A stretch of 18,250 nucleotides of DNA, from assembly GCA_029051915.1 (NCBI GenBank), contig JAIDKM010000244.1:1-18250 (forward strand). The letters run 5' to 3'. Shown piece by piece: positions 8,973 through 17,918 of this stretch (within the stretch, counting starts at the first letter, position 1; each line of letters begins with the position of its first letter). A model generated the notes under the pieces. The model ran no database searches and had not been told where the DNA came from. It saw only the letters and a list, made by a program, of their open reading frames with translations. The translations under genes and the position numbers were made by a program. This DNA comes from Alistipes sp. Its GTDB lineage: Bacteria; Bacteroidota; Bacteroidia; Bacteroidales; Rikenellaceae.

Positions 8973-9971
8973 TTATTTCAGATGCGGGTTGATCTTGTGC
9001 CACTCCTCGACGGGCGGGATGATCCCCATCGAGATCACTTCGTCGCGGAGCTTGCACAGGTGTTTGTAGCTTTCCGTGAGCGCGGCGTGCTCCTCGGGCG
9101 TGCCCTGCACGTTCTTGTAGGTTACGCCGTCGCGGCCGATCGAGCTCTCCATCGCCATGAGGATGTGCTGGAATTCGTCGTTGTGTACGTAGACGCCGGC
9201 AGGGTAGGTGAAGGCCTTGCCGCCCATCGCCGCTGCGATCATGCAGATCGAGAGGTAGGCCGGGCTCTGGAACGACGAGCGGCCGCGCAGGTCGATGATG
9301 TGCTTGCCGCCCTGGATCACGCGCTGCTGCAGTTCATGCCAGTCGTTTTCGGGCATCTCCTTGCCGATCAGCTCCGACAATTTGCGTCCGGCCACGAGCG
9401 TCGTCGACGCGAAGACGGCCATCTGCTCGCCATGGCCGCCGTAGGTGCGGCAGTTGCGGATTTCGTCGGGCGAGATCTTGAAGTATTTGGCCAGTTCCGA
9501 GCGCAGACGCGTCGAGTCGAGGGCCGCGAGGGTCGAAACCTGCGACGGGTGGAGTCCGCCGTGGATCAGTGCGACCAGACCCGTGATGTCGGCCGGGTTG
9601 AAAATGATGACCACGTGTTTGACATCGGGGCAGTAGGTGCGGATGTCCTTGCCCAGCTGGGCGGCGATCTCGGCATTGCCTTTCAGCAGGTCTTCGCGCG
9701 TCATGCCGGCTTTGCGGGCGGCGCCGCCCGACGAAACCACGTAGGAGGCGCCGGTCAGCGCATCCCCGATGTCGGACGTCCACGTGAGGTTCACCCCTTC
9801 GAATGCGCAGTGGCGCAGCTCCTCGACCACGCCTTCCAGCGCCGGAGCGAAGGGGTCGTAGAGACAGATGTTGGGGGTCAGGTGCATCATCATGGCCGTC
9901 TGGGCCATGTTGGAGCCGATCATGCCGGCTGCGCCGACGATCGTCAGCTTTTCGTTGGTAACAAATTCCAT
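8973..9971 (-). CDS. mdh: Malate dehydrogenase (NAD-dependent)
   Basis: Encodes a 332-residue enzyme of the LDH/MDH superfamily that interconverts malate and oxaloacetate with NAD(H). Seen features are the dinucleotide loop GAAGMIG (13-19), an acidic residue after beta-2 (D39 in LYDP) favouring NAD over NADP, Arg86 and Arg92 in ARKAGMTR (85-92) as substrate-binding arginines, N125 in FNPADI, DSTRLR (152-157) with the Asp and Arg of the active site, and the catalytic His180 in GGHGEQ. Arg86 argues for malate rather than lactate as substrate. It is somewhat longer than classic 312-residue MDHs. It is the last gene of the fumarase-batD-batE-recR-mdh run, 31 nt after recR. Confidence 0.93.
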   Translation of the reverse strand: MEFVTNEKLTIVGAAGMIGSNMAQTAMMMHLTPNICLYDPFAPALEGVVEELRHCAFEGVNLTWTSDIGDALTGASYVVSSGGAARKAGMTREDLLKGNAEIAAQLGKDIRTYCPDVKHVVIIFNPADITGLVALIHGGLHPSQVSTLAALDSTRLRSELAKYFKISPDEIRNCRTYGGHGEQMAVFASTTLVAGRKLSELIGKEMPENDWHELQQRVIQGGKHIIDLRGRSSFQSPAYLSICMIAAAMGGKAFTYPAGVYVHNDEFQHILMAMESSIGRDGVTYKNVQGTPEEHAALTESYKHLCKLRDEVISMGIIPPVEEWHKINPHLK

Positions 9972-10002
9972 GATTCTATCTATTGTTGTTGAATATATCT
10001 CG

Positions 10003-10599
10003 TCATTCTACTTCCCGACGGTTCATCAGCGCATGCGTGATGGTCAGTTCGTCCACATACTCCAGTTCGTCGCCGAAGCCGATTCCTCGGGCGATCGACG
10101 TGATCTTCACTCCCGGGTATTGGCGCAGGCGGTTCATCAGATAGAAGAGCGTCGTTTCGCCTTCGACCGAGGTCGAGATCGCCAGAATCACTTCCCGGAT
10201 CCCGCCTTGTGCCAGGCGGTCGCACAACAGGTCGATCTTCAGGTCGGAGGGTGCGATTCCCTGCATCGGCGAGATCACGCCGCCCAGCACATGATACAGC
10301 CCCTTGTATTGGTGCGTGTTTTCGATCGACAGCACATCCGCTACCTGCTCCACCACGCAGATCGTCGTGTGGTCGCGTTCGCGGTCGGCGCAGATCGGGC
10401 AGACTTCCTCGTCGGAGAGGTTGTTGCAGTGCGCGCAGTGTTTGATCTGATTGCGGAAACGGTCGATGCTGCGGGTCATCTCGGCCACCGAGTCGGGCTC
10501 CATGCGCAGGATGTGCATGGCCAGACGCAGTGCCGTGCGGCGGCCTATGCCGGGCAGTTTCGACAGTTCGCCGACCGTATCCTGTAGAAGTTTCGACAT
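10003..10599 (-). CDS. recR: Recombination mediator RecR
   Basis: Encodes 198 residues, the normal RecR length. RecR acts with RecO (and RecF) to load RecA on SSB-coated single-stranded DNA during gap repair. In order, the sequence shows a helix-hairpin-helix LPGIGRRTA (15-23), a zinc finger with C55, C58, C67 and C70, a TOPRIM domain (about 78-173) with VVEQ (82-85), YHVLGG (102-107) and the loop STSVEGE (142-148), and a C-terminal GIGFGDELEYVDE segment (172-184). Its ATG overlaps the batE stop as TGATG, suggesting translational coupling. dnaX-recR adjacency, common in other phyla, is absent; dnaX lies about 5 kb away on the other strand. Confidence 0.96.
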   Translation of the reverse strand: MSKLLQDTVGELSKLPGIGRRTALRLAMHILRMEPDSVAEMTRSIDRFRNQIKHCAHCNNLSDEEVCPICADRERDHTTICVVEQVADVLSIENTHQYKGLYHVLGGVISPMQGIAPSDLKIDLLCDRLAQGGIREVILAISTSVEGETTLFYLMNRLRQYPGVKITSIARGIGFGDELEYVDELTITHALMNRREVE

Positions 10600-11429
10600 C
10601 AGATCGTCTCGATTTTATAGCTTTCCAGCCAGCCTTTCTTGCCGTCGTCCAATACGATTTCGCTCCATTCGGCAAGGCGGTCGGCGATCCGCACCACCGT
10701 GCCTTCATGCAGGACGAAGAGGTCTGTGGCCGACTTGTCGGGCGAACTTTTCACGGCGACCGATGCCGGCATCACCACGGCACGCGTATCGTCGAGCATT
10801 TCGCGGCGTTCGGCTGCCGCGAACCACGTGGTGCAGGCGAAGAGCAGTGTCGTTGCGAGCGTTCCGTAGAATCCTGTCTTTCGCAGCGACAGCCGCCGGG
10901 CCAGCAGGAATACCAGAATCAGCGTCAGGGCGCATGCCAGAAAGACAAGCGACAGCACAGTCCAGGCCGTGCAGTTCATCGTCTGCCGGATGCCGCGCAT
11001 CCAGACGGTCAGGAAGAATTCTGGGATCCGTTCGATGTTGTCTTTCGTGCGGGCTTCCGCGACGCTCAGGTTGTGGCGGATGTCGTCGTTGCCGGGTGCC
11101 AGCCGGAGCGCGCGCCGATAGTAGAGGATCGCTTCCGGGAGGCGTTCCAGCTTGAAGCAGGCGTTGGCCAGATTGTAGTAGAGTTTCACGGAGACCATCC
11201 CTTGCGCCAGCAGCCGTTCGTAGGCTTCGGCCGCTTCGCGGAAGTCGCCGTTGATGTAGGCCGTGTTGGCTTGATCCCACAACCGGTCGGGTGTCGGTGC
11301 GTCGGCGGAGCTCGCCGGCACTGTCGTCTCCGCTCCGGCGGGTTCGGCTGCCGGGATCTCTTCCTGCGCCGACAGGGCGCCGCAGCCCAGCAGGGCGAAC
11401 AGAACTATGATGAGTCGTTTCATAGACAT
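10599..11429 (-). CDS. batE: BatE-like TPR and SH3 membrane protein
   Basis: Encodes 276 residues. An N-terminal signal sequence (about 1-21) could be cut at ALSA-Q by signal peptidase I, or the stretch FALLGC could be a weak lipobox with Cys16; the choice is unclear. A TPR region (about 48-125) follows, with LWDQANTAYINGDFREAAEAY and YYNLANACFKLERLPEAILYY as repeat cores. Two hydrophobic spans (about 153-177 and 186-205) lead to an SH3-like domain (about 215-272: AVKSSPDKSATDLFVLHEGT and WSEIVLDDGKKGWL). This order matches BatE, encoded in Bacteroides aerotolerance (bat) operons, whose molecular role is not settled. Only 1 nt separates it from batD. A second Met at codon 3 is an equally good start. 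Confidence 0.85.
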   Translation of the reverse strand: MSMKRLIIVLFALLGCGALSAQEEIPAAEPAGAETTVPASSADAPTPDRLWDQANTAYINGDFREAAEAYERLLAQGMVSVKLYYNLANACFKLERLPEAILYYRRALRLAPGNDDIRHNLSVAEARTKDNIERIPEFFLTVWMRGIRQTMNCTAWTVLSLVFLACALTLILVFLLARRLSLRKTGFYGTLATTLLFACTTWFAAAERREMLDDTRAVVMPASVAVKSSPDKSATDLFVLHEGTVVRIADRLAEWSEIVLDDGKKGWLESYKIETI

Positions 11430-11430
11430 C

Positions 11431-13299
11431 CTATCGTTTTATTGTCGATTCGATGCGCGACACCAGATCGACTCCGGCGTCGTAGACGTCGTTCATGCGG
11501 GTCGATGCGGCGGGCGCGTACTGCGCTTCGTCGCACTGGGCGATGATGGCCGTGAAGCGTTGCGATTCTTCGGTCGGAACGCCTCGCCGGTGCAGCTCCT
11601 CGCGGACGTTCTCTTTGGTCAGATTGGCCACGGGGATGTTGAACTTGTCGCTGACATAGCCCCACAGGGCCCGCAGCATCTCTTCGTAGAATGCGTGGCG
11701 GTCTTCTTGTTCCATGAACTTGCGGGCTGCGCGGAAGCGTTGCACGGCCACCTTGTTGGCTCTCCGGCCACGGACGAGCGCCACGTTCTGCGATTCGCGG
11801 ATGCGTTTGCGCAGGGCTGCATAGAGCGCTCCGAACAGAATCAGGATTCCGCTCAGCAAAAGCCAGTACGGGCCGCTGAAAAGGAACGGTTGCCGGTGCG
11901 GCCGCAGCTGGGCGCTTCCCAACTTGATGAAACGGATGTCTTGTCCCAGCAGGCGGACTTCTTCTTTCGACATGCCGCGTCCCTGCATGACGACCGTTTC
12001 GCCGCCGGCTTTGGCGTCTGGCGTGATCTCAAGTTGCAGCGGTTTCGAGCGCAGGGTCTTGTACTCCATGCGCGAGGGGTCGAAGTAGGAGAACTCGACC
12101 GGTTCGATGTCGTAGTCGCCTTCGGCCCGTGCGATGAAGGGGTATTCGAACTGCCGGTAGCCGGAGATTCCGGAGGCCGAGGTGTTGATCGACTCGGTCG
12201 TCTTGACGTTGTATTGTTCGAACGATCCGGGCAAGGCCAGTTTGGGTGCCTGCACGAACGTCAGGTTGCCCGTGCCGGAGATCCGCACCGTATAGGTCGC
12301 GGCCGAGTTGGCGGCCAGCCGTTCGGCGGGCAGCGTGGTCTGCATGTCGAAGCGGCCTACGGCGCCGTTGAATCCGGCGGGTGCTCCGGCGGGCAGCGGC
12401 TTGACCGTGATGTTGATGCGTTGGCTCTGTACCTTGCGGGGTACGTTGTAATTTTCATGCCCGCCGCCGAAGAAGGGGTCGATGTTGCGCTGGCTCTGCA
12501 CGACGACCTGAGCCACGGCGGTCAGCTCCGCCGGGTCGATCGTAAGGGTTCCCGCCTGCTGAGGATAGAGCAGGAATTCGCGGGCGACCATCGTTTCGTA
12601 GACTTTGCCGTTGTAGGTTTCGCGTTGGCGCCGTACGTTGTCGGTGTTGAGTTCCTGCGCCCAGAATCCGTTGAACGAGGGGAACTTCACATCTTGGTAT
12701 CCGGCTACGTTGACCCGTTCGTAGAGCTTGAAGGTTACTCGCAGAGGTTCACCCTTGAATACGGAAGTTCGCGATACCACGGCCCGTAGCAGGATGTCGT
12801 CTTTGGCGATCTGTCCCTGGGCGGCGCTTTCCGCACTCTGTTGCTGCTGGGCGCCGGCTGCGCCGCGCTGATTTCCGGACGGCGCCGCGGCGTCGGAAGT
12901 CTCGGCGACGATCTCGATCGGGAGCGGCTTGGTGCGGTAGACCGTGCCGTCCACGGCGATCTCGGCCGGACCTACGGTAACGTTGCCGGCTTCCTGCGCC
13001 AGCAGTACATAAGTGATCGTGTAGTTGACGCTTCGGGTCATGGAGCCGTTGACGATGCGGATCGACGATCCTTTCGACACGGCCGGGCCGGCCAGCACGT
13101 CGAATCCCTCGAACGACGGCGCGACGAACGAGTCGTCGTCGGGGCTGGCGTTGAGCGCGAACTCCACGCGGAACGCTTCGCCGGCGGCCACCATCAGCGG
13201 CGAGGAGACCTCGAACGAGATCTTTTCGGCCGCGGCGGCCGGCAGCCATACGACTGCGGCGAGGAGTGCCCATACGATTTTCGCAATAAAACCTTTCAT
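11431..13299 (-). CDS. batD: BatD family membrane protein
   Basis: Encodes a 622-residue protein with a signal peptide (about 1-24, ending in PAAAAE), a large extracytoplasmic region of beta-rich repeats, one membrane span (about 475-497, FSGPYWLLLSGILILFGALY) and a basic cytoplasmic tail (about 498-622) predicted helical. Typical BatD elements are VSSPLMVAAGEAFRVEFALN (31-50), the FEGFDVLAGP segment (63-72), FKGEPLRVTFKLYERV (181-196) and GTGNLTFVQAP (342-352). A Gln/Ala-rich linker with QQQQ lies at 145-163. BatD (oxygen tolerance family, PF13584) is usually encoded with MoxR, a DUF58 protein, BatA, BatB and BatC; none of these lies in this window. The upstream fumarase ends 51 nt away with no terminator between, so readthrough is likely. 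Confidence 0.9.
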   Translation of the reverse strand: MKGFIAKIVWALLAAVVWLPAAAAEKISFEVSSPLMVAAGEAFRVEFALNASPDDDSFVAPSFEGFDVLAGPAVSKGSSIRIVNGSMTRSVNYTITYVLLAQEAGNVTVGPAEIAVDGTVYRTKPLPIEIVAETSDAAAPSGNQRGAAGAQQQQSAESAAQGQIAKDDILLRAVVSRTSVFKGEPLRVTFKLYERVNVAGYQDVKFPSFNGFWAQELNTDNVRRQRETYNGKVYETMVAREFLLYPQQAGTLTIDPAELTAVAQVVVQSQRNIDPFFGGGHENYNVPRKVQSQRINITVKPLPAGAPAGFNGAVGRFDMQTTLPAERLAANSAATYTVRISGTGNLTFVQAPKLALPGSFEQYNVKTTESINTSASGISGYRQFEYPFIARAEGDYDIEPVEFSYFDPSRMEYKTLRSKPLQLEITPDAKAGGETVVMQGRGMSKEEVRLLGQDIRFIKLGSAQLRPHRQPFLFSGPYWLLLSGILILFGALYAALRKRIRESQNVALVRGRRANKVAVQRFRAARKFMEQEDRHAFYEEMLRALWGYVSDKFNIPVANLTKENVREELHRRGVPTEESQRFTAIIAQCDEAQYAPAASTRMNDVYDAGVDLVSRIESTIKR

Positions 13300-13350
13300 C
13301 GGTCGAACAACGTGGTTTTTTGCCCGTTAGTATTTCTTGCGGTGCTTTTT

Positions 13351-14964
13351 TCAGTGTTTGAAGTCTGCGAAGAAGTCGTTGCCCTTGTCATCGACAATGA
13401 TGAACGCAGGGAAATTCTCTACGTAGATCTTCCGTACGGCTTCCATGCCCAGTTCGGGGAAGTCGACGACCTCTACCGACTTGATCGAGTTCCGGGCCAG
13501 AATCGCGGCCGGGCCGCCGATCGATCCCAGGTAGAACCCTCCGTTGGCCTTGCAGGCGTCGGTTACTTCCTGCGAGCGGTTGCCTTTGGCTACCATGACC
13601 ATCGAGCCGCCGTGTTTCTGGAAGAGGTCGACATAGGGATCCATGCGGCCGGCCGTCGTGGGGCCGAACGATCCCGACGCCATGCCTTCCGGCGTCTTGG
13701 CCGGGCCAGCATAGTAGACCGGATGTTTCTTGAAGTACTCCGGCATGGGTTTTCCTTCGTCGAGCATCTGCTTGATGCGGGCGTGGGCGATGTCGCGGGC
13801 GACGATCAGCGTGCCCTTGAGGTTCAGGCGCGTCTTGATCGGGTATTTCGTCAGGATCTCGCGCACCTTGTCCATGCCTTCGTCCAGGTCGATCTCCACT
13901 GCGGGCGACATGGCCGGAGCCTCCTTGGGCAGGAACCGTGCCGGATTCTTCTCCAGTTCTTCCAGGAAGATGCCTTCGGGCGTGATCTTGGCCTTGATGT
14001 TGCGGTCGGCCGAGCAGCTCACGCCGATGGCCACGGGGCACGAAGCGGCATGGCGCGGCGCGCGGATGACGCGTACGTCATGCACAAGATATTTGCCGCC
14101 GAACTGGGCGCCGACGCCCGATTGCTGGCAGATTTTCAGTACTTTTTCTTCCCATTCGAGGTCGCGGAAGCAGCGGCCGCCTTCGTTGCCCGACGTGGGC
14201 AGTTCGTCCAGATAGCCGGCCGACGCTTTCTTGACCGTCGAGAGGCACATTTCGGCCGACGTGCCGCCGATGCAGAGCGCAAGGTGGTAAGGCGGGCAGG
14301 CCGAGGTGCCGAGGTCTTTGATATGTTCGGTGATGAACTTCGTCAGCGATGCTTCGTTCAGCAGCGCCTTGGTCTGTTGGTAAAGGAAGGTCTTGTTGGC
14401 CGAGCCGCCGCCTTTGGTGATGAAAAGGAATTCGTACTCCATGCCGGGCTTGCCGCCGTAGATGTCGATCTGGGCAGGCAGGTTGGTGCCGGAATTCTTC
14501 TCGTCGGTCATCGTAAAGGGCACGACCTGCGAATAGCGCAAATTGCGCTCCTTGTACGTTTCGTAGACGCCGCGGGCGATGCACTCGGCATCGTCGGCAC
14601 CCGTGTAGACGTCTTCGCCCTTGTGGCCGATGCAGATCGCCGTGCCGGTGTCCTGGCACGTGGGCAGCTCGCCCTCGGCCGATACGCATTGGTTGAGCAG
14701 CATGGTGTAGGCCACGAACTTGTCGTTGTCGGTAGCCTCGGGATCGTCGAGGATGTTGCGCAGCTTCTGCAGATGGGCGGCGCGCAGGTAGAACGACACG
14801 TCGCTGTAAGCCGCCTTGGAGAGCAGCTCCAGGCCGGCGGGATCGACCTTCAGAATTTTGCGGCCGTCGCACTCGACGACCTTCACATGATCTTTCGTCA
14901 GCAGACGATACTGCGTTTTGTCTTCCGAGAGGGGAAACGGTTCCTGATAGATGAAATCGGCCAT
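13351..14964 (-). CDS. fum: Class I fumarate hydratase (4Fe-4S)
   Basis: Encodes 537 residues, the size of two-domain class I fumarases such as E. coli FumA/FumB, which interconvert fumarate and malate using an oxygen-sensitive 4Fe-4S cluster. Three cysteines at the family positions, C103 (PTCQDTGT), C223 (SACPPYH) and C317 (GVSCSADRN), are the expected cluster ligands. The C-terminal domain carries [16 protein letters not shown] (431-446) and KGNRSQEV (460-467). The open frame extends 49 codons upstream, but that part is Arg-rich and unlike the family, so ATG at 14964 ([20 protein letters not shown]) is chosen. In anaerobic Bacteroidales the pathway usually runs from oxaloacetate via malate to fumarate and succinate. 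The product is likely cytoplasmic. It is first in the apparent operon that ends with mdh. Confidence 0.94.
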   Translation of the reverse strand: MADFIYQEPFPLSEDKTQYRLLTKDHVKVVECDGRKILKVDPAGLELLSKAAYSDVSFYLRAAHLQKLRNILDDPEATDNDKFVAYTMLLNQCVSAEGELPTCQDTGTAICIGHKGEDVYTGADDAECIARGVYETYKERNLRYSQVVPFTMTDEKNSGTNLPAQIDIYGGKPGMEYEFLFITKGGGSANKTFLYQQTKALLNEASLTKFITEHIKDLGTSACPPYHLALCIGGTSAEMCLSTVKKASAGYLDELPTSGNEGGRCFRDLEWEEKVLKICQQSGVGAQFGGKYLVHDVRVIRAPRHAASCPVAIGVSCSADRNIKAKITPEGIFLEELEKNPARFLPKEAPAMSPAVEIDLDEGMDKVREILTKYPIKTRLNLKGTLIVARDIAHARIKQMLDEGKPMPEYFKKHPVYYAGPAKTPEGMASGSFGPTTAGRMDPYVDLFQKHGGSMVMVAKGNRSQEVTDACKANGGFYLGSIGGPAAILARNSIKSVEVVDFPELGMEAVRKIYVENFPAFIIVDDKGNDFFADFKH

Positions 14965-15081
14965 GATCGTTATTTTATTATTATAGTATTGTCGCACATG
15001 GATCTTCGATATGCCCCGGTACGGGTGTTGCAGGCGGATTTTCCGCAGTCGTTGTCTCCGGGTCGCGTATCTTCGGCACGC

Positions 15082-15089
15082 CAAAAGTA
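15082..15089 (-). promoter_or_regulatory. Fumarase operon -7 promoter motif TACTTTTG
   Basis: The minus strand reads TACTTTTG, a match to TAnnTTTG, 117 nt upstream of the fumarase ATG. This predicts a leader of about 110 nt, longer than at the other genes here. No clear -33 TTTG was seen. Confidence 0.4.
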
Positions 15090-15266
15090 CAAAAAACTCT
15101 CCGGATTGCATAATTATTTGTTATTTTATTAACACAGGGGTTTCGGCCTTTCGTCCGGCGGATGCCGGCACTTCGGCGGGCGAAGGGATCGGCTTCGGCT
15201 TGCGGCGTGTGTTTCAGCGGGTTTCGTGTTTTGTAGATAATTTGTGTATAATTCGGCCCGGCTTTA

Positions 15267-15298
15267 TTGGTTTTTCTGCCCGGAATGCGCCATCTTTG
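15267..15298 (+). promoter_or_regulatory. nrdJ promoter (TTG and CATCTTTG)
   Basis: CATCTTTG at 15291-15298 differs from TAnnTTTG only at the first base and is followed by CA, as at dnaX and the META gene. TTG at 15267-15269 lies 21 nt upstream, a plausible -33 spacing. Transcription would begin near 15303-15306, about 40 nt before the chosen nrdJ start. Confidence 0.45.
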
Positions 15299-15345
15299 CA
15301 GAACCGCTTGTTATGGCAAGAACAATCAAAACGGTATCTATCAAT

Positions 15346-17898
15346 ATGGCAAAAGTCTCCAATCCTCCGGCTCCGCAGAAAGTCGATTACAACGACGCGG
15401 TCGCCGAATCGAAAGTCTACTTCGACGGCGACGATCTGGCCGCTACGGTGTGGGTCAGCAAGTATGCCCTCAAGGATTCGTTCGGCAACATCTACGAGAA
15501 GTCGCCTCGTCAGATGCACGAGCGCATCGCTTCCGAGATCGCGCGCATCGAGGGGAAGTACCCCAACCCCATGTCGGCCGACGAGGTGTTCGCCTTGCTC
15601 GACCACTTCCGTTACGTCATTCCGCAGGGCGGCCCCATGACCGGTATCGGCAACAACTTCCAGGTGGCGTCGCTCTCCAACTGCTTCGTCATCGGACATA
15701 AGAATCCGGCCGACTCCTACGGCGGCATCTTCCGCATGGACGAGGAGCAGGTGCAGCTCATGAAGCGGCGCGGCGGCGTGGGCCACGACCTCTCGCATAT
15801 CCGTCCCACGGGGAGTCCCGTGCTCAATTCGGCGCTCACGTCGACGGGCATCGTGCCTTTCATGGAGCGTTATTCCAACTCCACGCGCGAGGTCGCGCAG
15901 GACGGACGGCGCGGCGCCCTGATGCTCTCGCTCTCGATCAAGCATCCCGATGCCGAGCGCTTCATCGACGCGAAAGTCGACACCGGCAAGGTTACGGGCG
16001 CCAACGTCTCGATCAAGATCGACGACGAGTTCATGCGGGCCGCCATCGCCGGCAAGAAGTACCGCCAGCAGTTCCCCATCGCTTCCGATAAGCCCAGGTA
16101 CGAGCAGCAGATCGATGCCCGGAAGTTGTGGGAGAAGATCATCCACAACGCCTGGAAGTCCGCCGAGCCCGGCGTCTTGTTCTGGGATACGATCATCCGC
16201 GAGAGCATCCCCGATTGCTATGCCGACGAGGGCTTCGTTACCGTCTCGACCAATCCTTGCGGCGAGATTCCCTTGTGTCCCTACGATTCGTGCCGGCTGT
16301 TGGCGCTCAACTTGTTGTCCTACGTCGACGATCCGTTCACCAAGCAGGCCAGGTTCAACTTCGCCAAGTTCAAGGAGCACGTGGCCAAGGCCATGCGCAT
16401 GATGGACGACATCATCGACCTGGAGTTGGAGAAGGTCGAGTTGATTATCGAGAAGATCGCCGCCGACCCCGAGGACGAGGACGTGCGCCGCGTGGAGCTC
16501 GATTTGTGGAAGAAGATCCGCACCATGGCCCTCAAGGGACGCCGTACGGGTCTGGGTATCACGGCCGAGGGCGACATGCTCGCGGCGCTCGGACTGCGCT
16601 ACGGCTCGGATGAGGCGATCGCTTTCGCCGTCGAGGTGCAGAAGACCCTCGCCGTCGAGGCTTACCGCGCTTCGGTCAAGATGGCCGGCGAGCGCGGTGC
16701 TTTCGCCGTCTACGATGCCGCCAAAGAGAAGAACAACCCCATGATCGCCCGCATCCGCGAGGCCGATCCCGAGCTCTACGCCGAAATGGTCGAGAAGGGA
16801 CGCCGCAATATCGCCATGTTGACGATCGCCCCGACAGGTACTACGTCGCTCATGTCGCAGACCACCTCGGGCATCGAGCCTGTGTTCCGCACCGTCTACA
16901 AGCGGCGCCGCAAGATCAATCCTTCGGATCACGATACGCATGTCGACTTCGAGGACGAAACGGGCGAAAAGTTCCAGGAGTACAACGTCTACCACCATAA
17001 CTTCGTCAAGTGGCTCGAAGCCAACGGTTACGACACCTCGCGGCTCGCTTCGATCTCCGACGAGGAGTTGCAGCGGTGGGTCGAGGCTTCGCCCTACCAC
17101 AAGGCGACGGCCAACGACATCGACTGGGTGGCCAAGGTCAAGATGCAGGGTGCTATCCAGAAGTGGGTCGACCATTCGATCTCCGTTACGGTCAACTTGC
17201 CCAACAACGTCTCCGAGGAGCTCGTGGCCAACGTCTATCGCACCGCCTGGGAGTGCGGTTGCAAGGGCGTTACGGTCTATCGCGACGGTTGCCGCGAGGG
17301 CGTGTTGCTCGACAAGAGTTCCAAGTCCAAACGCAAGTGCGAGGAGCATCCCGGACAGGCGCCCAAGCGTCCCAAGTCGATCCCGGCCGACATCGTGCGG
17401 TTCAAGAACGGTTCGGAGGACTGGATCGCTTTCGTCGGTCTGCAGGATGGACGGCCTTACGAGGTCTTCACCGGCAAGATCGAGGAGGACGCCATGTACA
17501 TCCCCCGCAAGATCACCAAAGGTTTCATCATCAAGGTGCGCGAGGAGGACGGTTCCAAACGCTACGACTTCCAGTATAAGGATCGCTACGGTTATACCAA
17601 CACCATCGGCGGCATCTCGCGCCTCTTCGACGAGGAGTTCTGGAACTACGCCAAACTCATCTCGGGCGTCCTGCGCCACGGCATGCCGATCGAGAAAACC
17701 GTCTCGCTCATCGAGTCGTTGCATCTCGACAGCGAGTCGATCAACACCTGGAAAACGGGCGTCTGCCGCGCCATCAAGCGCTACATTGCCGACGGCACCA
17801 AGTCCAAAGGCAAGTGCCCTTCGTGCGGGCAGGAGAACATGGCTTACCAGAACGGTTGCCTGACCTGCATGTCCTGCGGTTATTCCAAGTGCGGTTGA
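15346..17898 (+). CDS. nrdJ: Adenosylcobalamin-dependent ribonucleotide reductase (class II)
   Basis: Encodes 850 residues. Class II reductases make deoxyribonucleotides with a radical generated from adenosylcobalamin and need no oxygen. Seen are SNCFVIG (111-117) with redox Cys113, KRRGGVGHDLS (140-150), NPCGEIPL (303-310) with the Asn303/Cys305/Glu307 active-site triad, partner Cys316, and IAPTGTTSLM (494-503). A TSCPD-type domain (about 678-770) and a C-terminal tail with six cysteines (824, 827, 838, 841, 844, 849), likely a zinc/redox ribbon that re-reduces the active site, complete the protein. No N-terminal ATP cone is visible, so overall activity control by dATP is unlikely. An in-frame ATG at 15313 is possible, but the 11 extra codons include AGA, ACA, GTA and TCT, uncommon in this gene, and would leave almost no leader. 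No nrdR or other RNR genes lie nearby. Confidence 0.93.
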   Translation: MAKVSNPPAPQKVDYNDAVAESKVYFDGDDLAATVWVSKYALKDSFGNIYEKSPRQMHERIASEIARIEGKYPNPMSADEVFALLDHFRYVIPQGGPMTGIGNNFQVASLSNCFVIGHKNPADSYGGIFRMDEEQVQLMKRRGGVGHDLSHIRPTGSPVLNSALTSTGIVPFMERYSNSTREVAQDGRRGALMLSLSIKHPDAERFIDAKVDTGKVTGANVSIKIDDEFMRAAIAGKKYRQQFPIASDKPRYEQQIDARKLWEKIIHNAWKSAEPGVLFWDTIIRESIPDCYADEGFVTVSTNPCGEIPLCPYDSCRLLALNLLSYVDDPFTKQARFNFAKFKEHVAKAMRMMDDIIDLELEKVELIIEKIAADPEDEDVRRVELDLWKKIRTMALKGRRTGLGITAEGDMLAALGLRYGSDEAIAFAVEVQKTLAVEAYRASVKMAGERGAFAVYDAAKEKNNPMIARIREADPELYAEMVEKGRRNIAMLTIAPTGTTSLMSQTTSGIEPVFRTVYKRRRKINPSDHDTHVDFEDETGEKFQEYNVYHHNFVKWLEANGYDTSRLASISDEELQRWVEASPYHKATANDIDWVAKVKMQGAIQKWVDHSISVTVNLPNNVSEELVANVYRTAWECGCKGVTVYRDGCREGVLLDKSSKSKRKCEEHPGQAPKRPKSIPADIVRFKNGSEDWIAFVGLQDGRPYEVFTGKIEEDAMYIPRKITKGFIIKVREEDGSKRYDFQYKDRYGYTNTIGGISRLFDEEFWNYAKLISGVLRHGMPIEKTVSLIESLHLDSESINTWKTGVCRAIKRYIADGTKSKGKCPSCGQENMAYQNGCLTCMSCGYSKCG

Positions 17899-17918
17899 TG
17901 TTCCCGTGCAAAAGAATG

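Larger units (their letters stand above)
14965..15345. other. Divergent intergenic region fumarase / nrdJ
   Basis: This 381-bp gap holds a promoter candidate for each flanking gene and no convincing gene. The roughly 115-nt fumarase leader contains two small hairpins, GCGGA/TCCGC (15034-15046) and CCCG/CGGG (15015-15025). The middle (15098-15140) is A/T-rich, followed by a GC-rich part with a short dyad CCGGC/GCCGG (15155-15168). I looked for a cobalamin riboswitch because nrdJ depends on B12 and did not see a B12 box. Open frames across the gap have poor codon use. Confidence 0.6.

Noticed and set aside
14965..15111. N-terminal extension of fumarase from the ATG at 15111
   Set aside because: The 49 added residues are Arg-rich, pass through the predicted promoter and leader hairpins, and do not look like class I fumarase.
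15112..15345. Cobalamin riboswitch upstream of nrdJ
   Set aside because: The GC-rich segment near 15150-15200 has short dyads but no B12-box consensus, and the likely promoter lies downstream of it.
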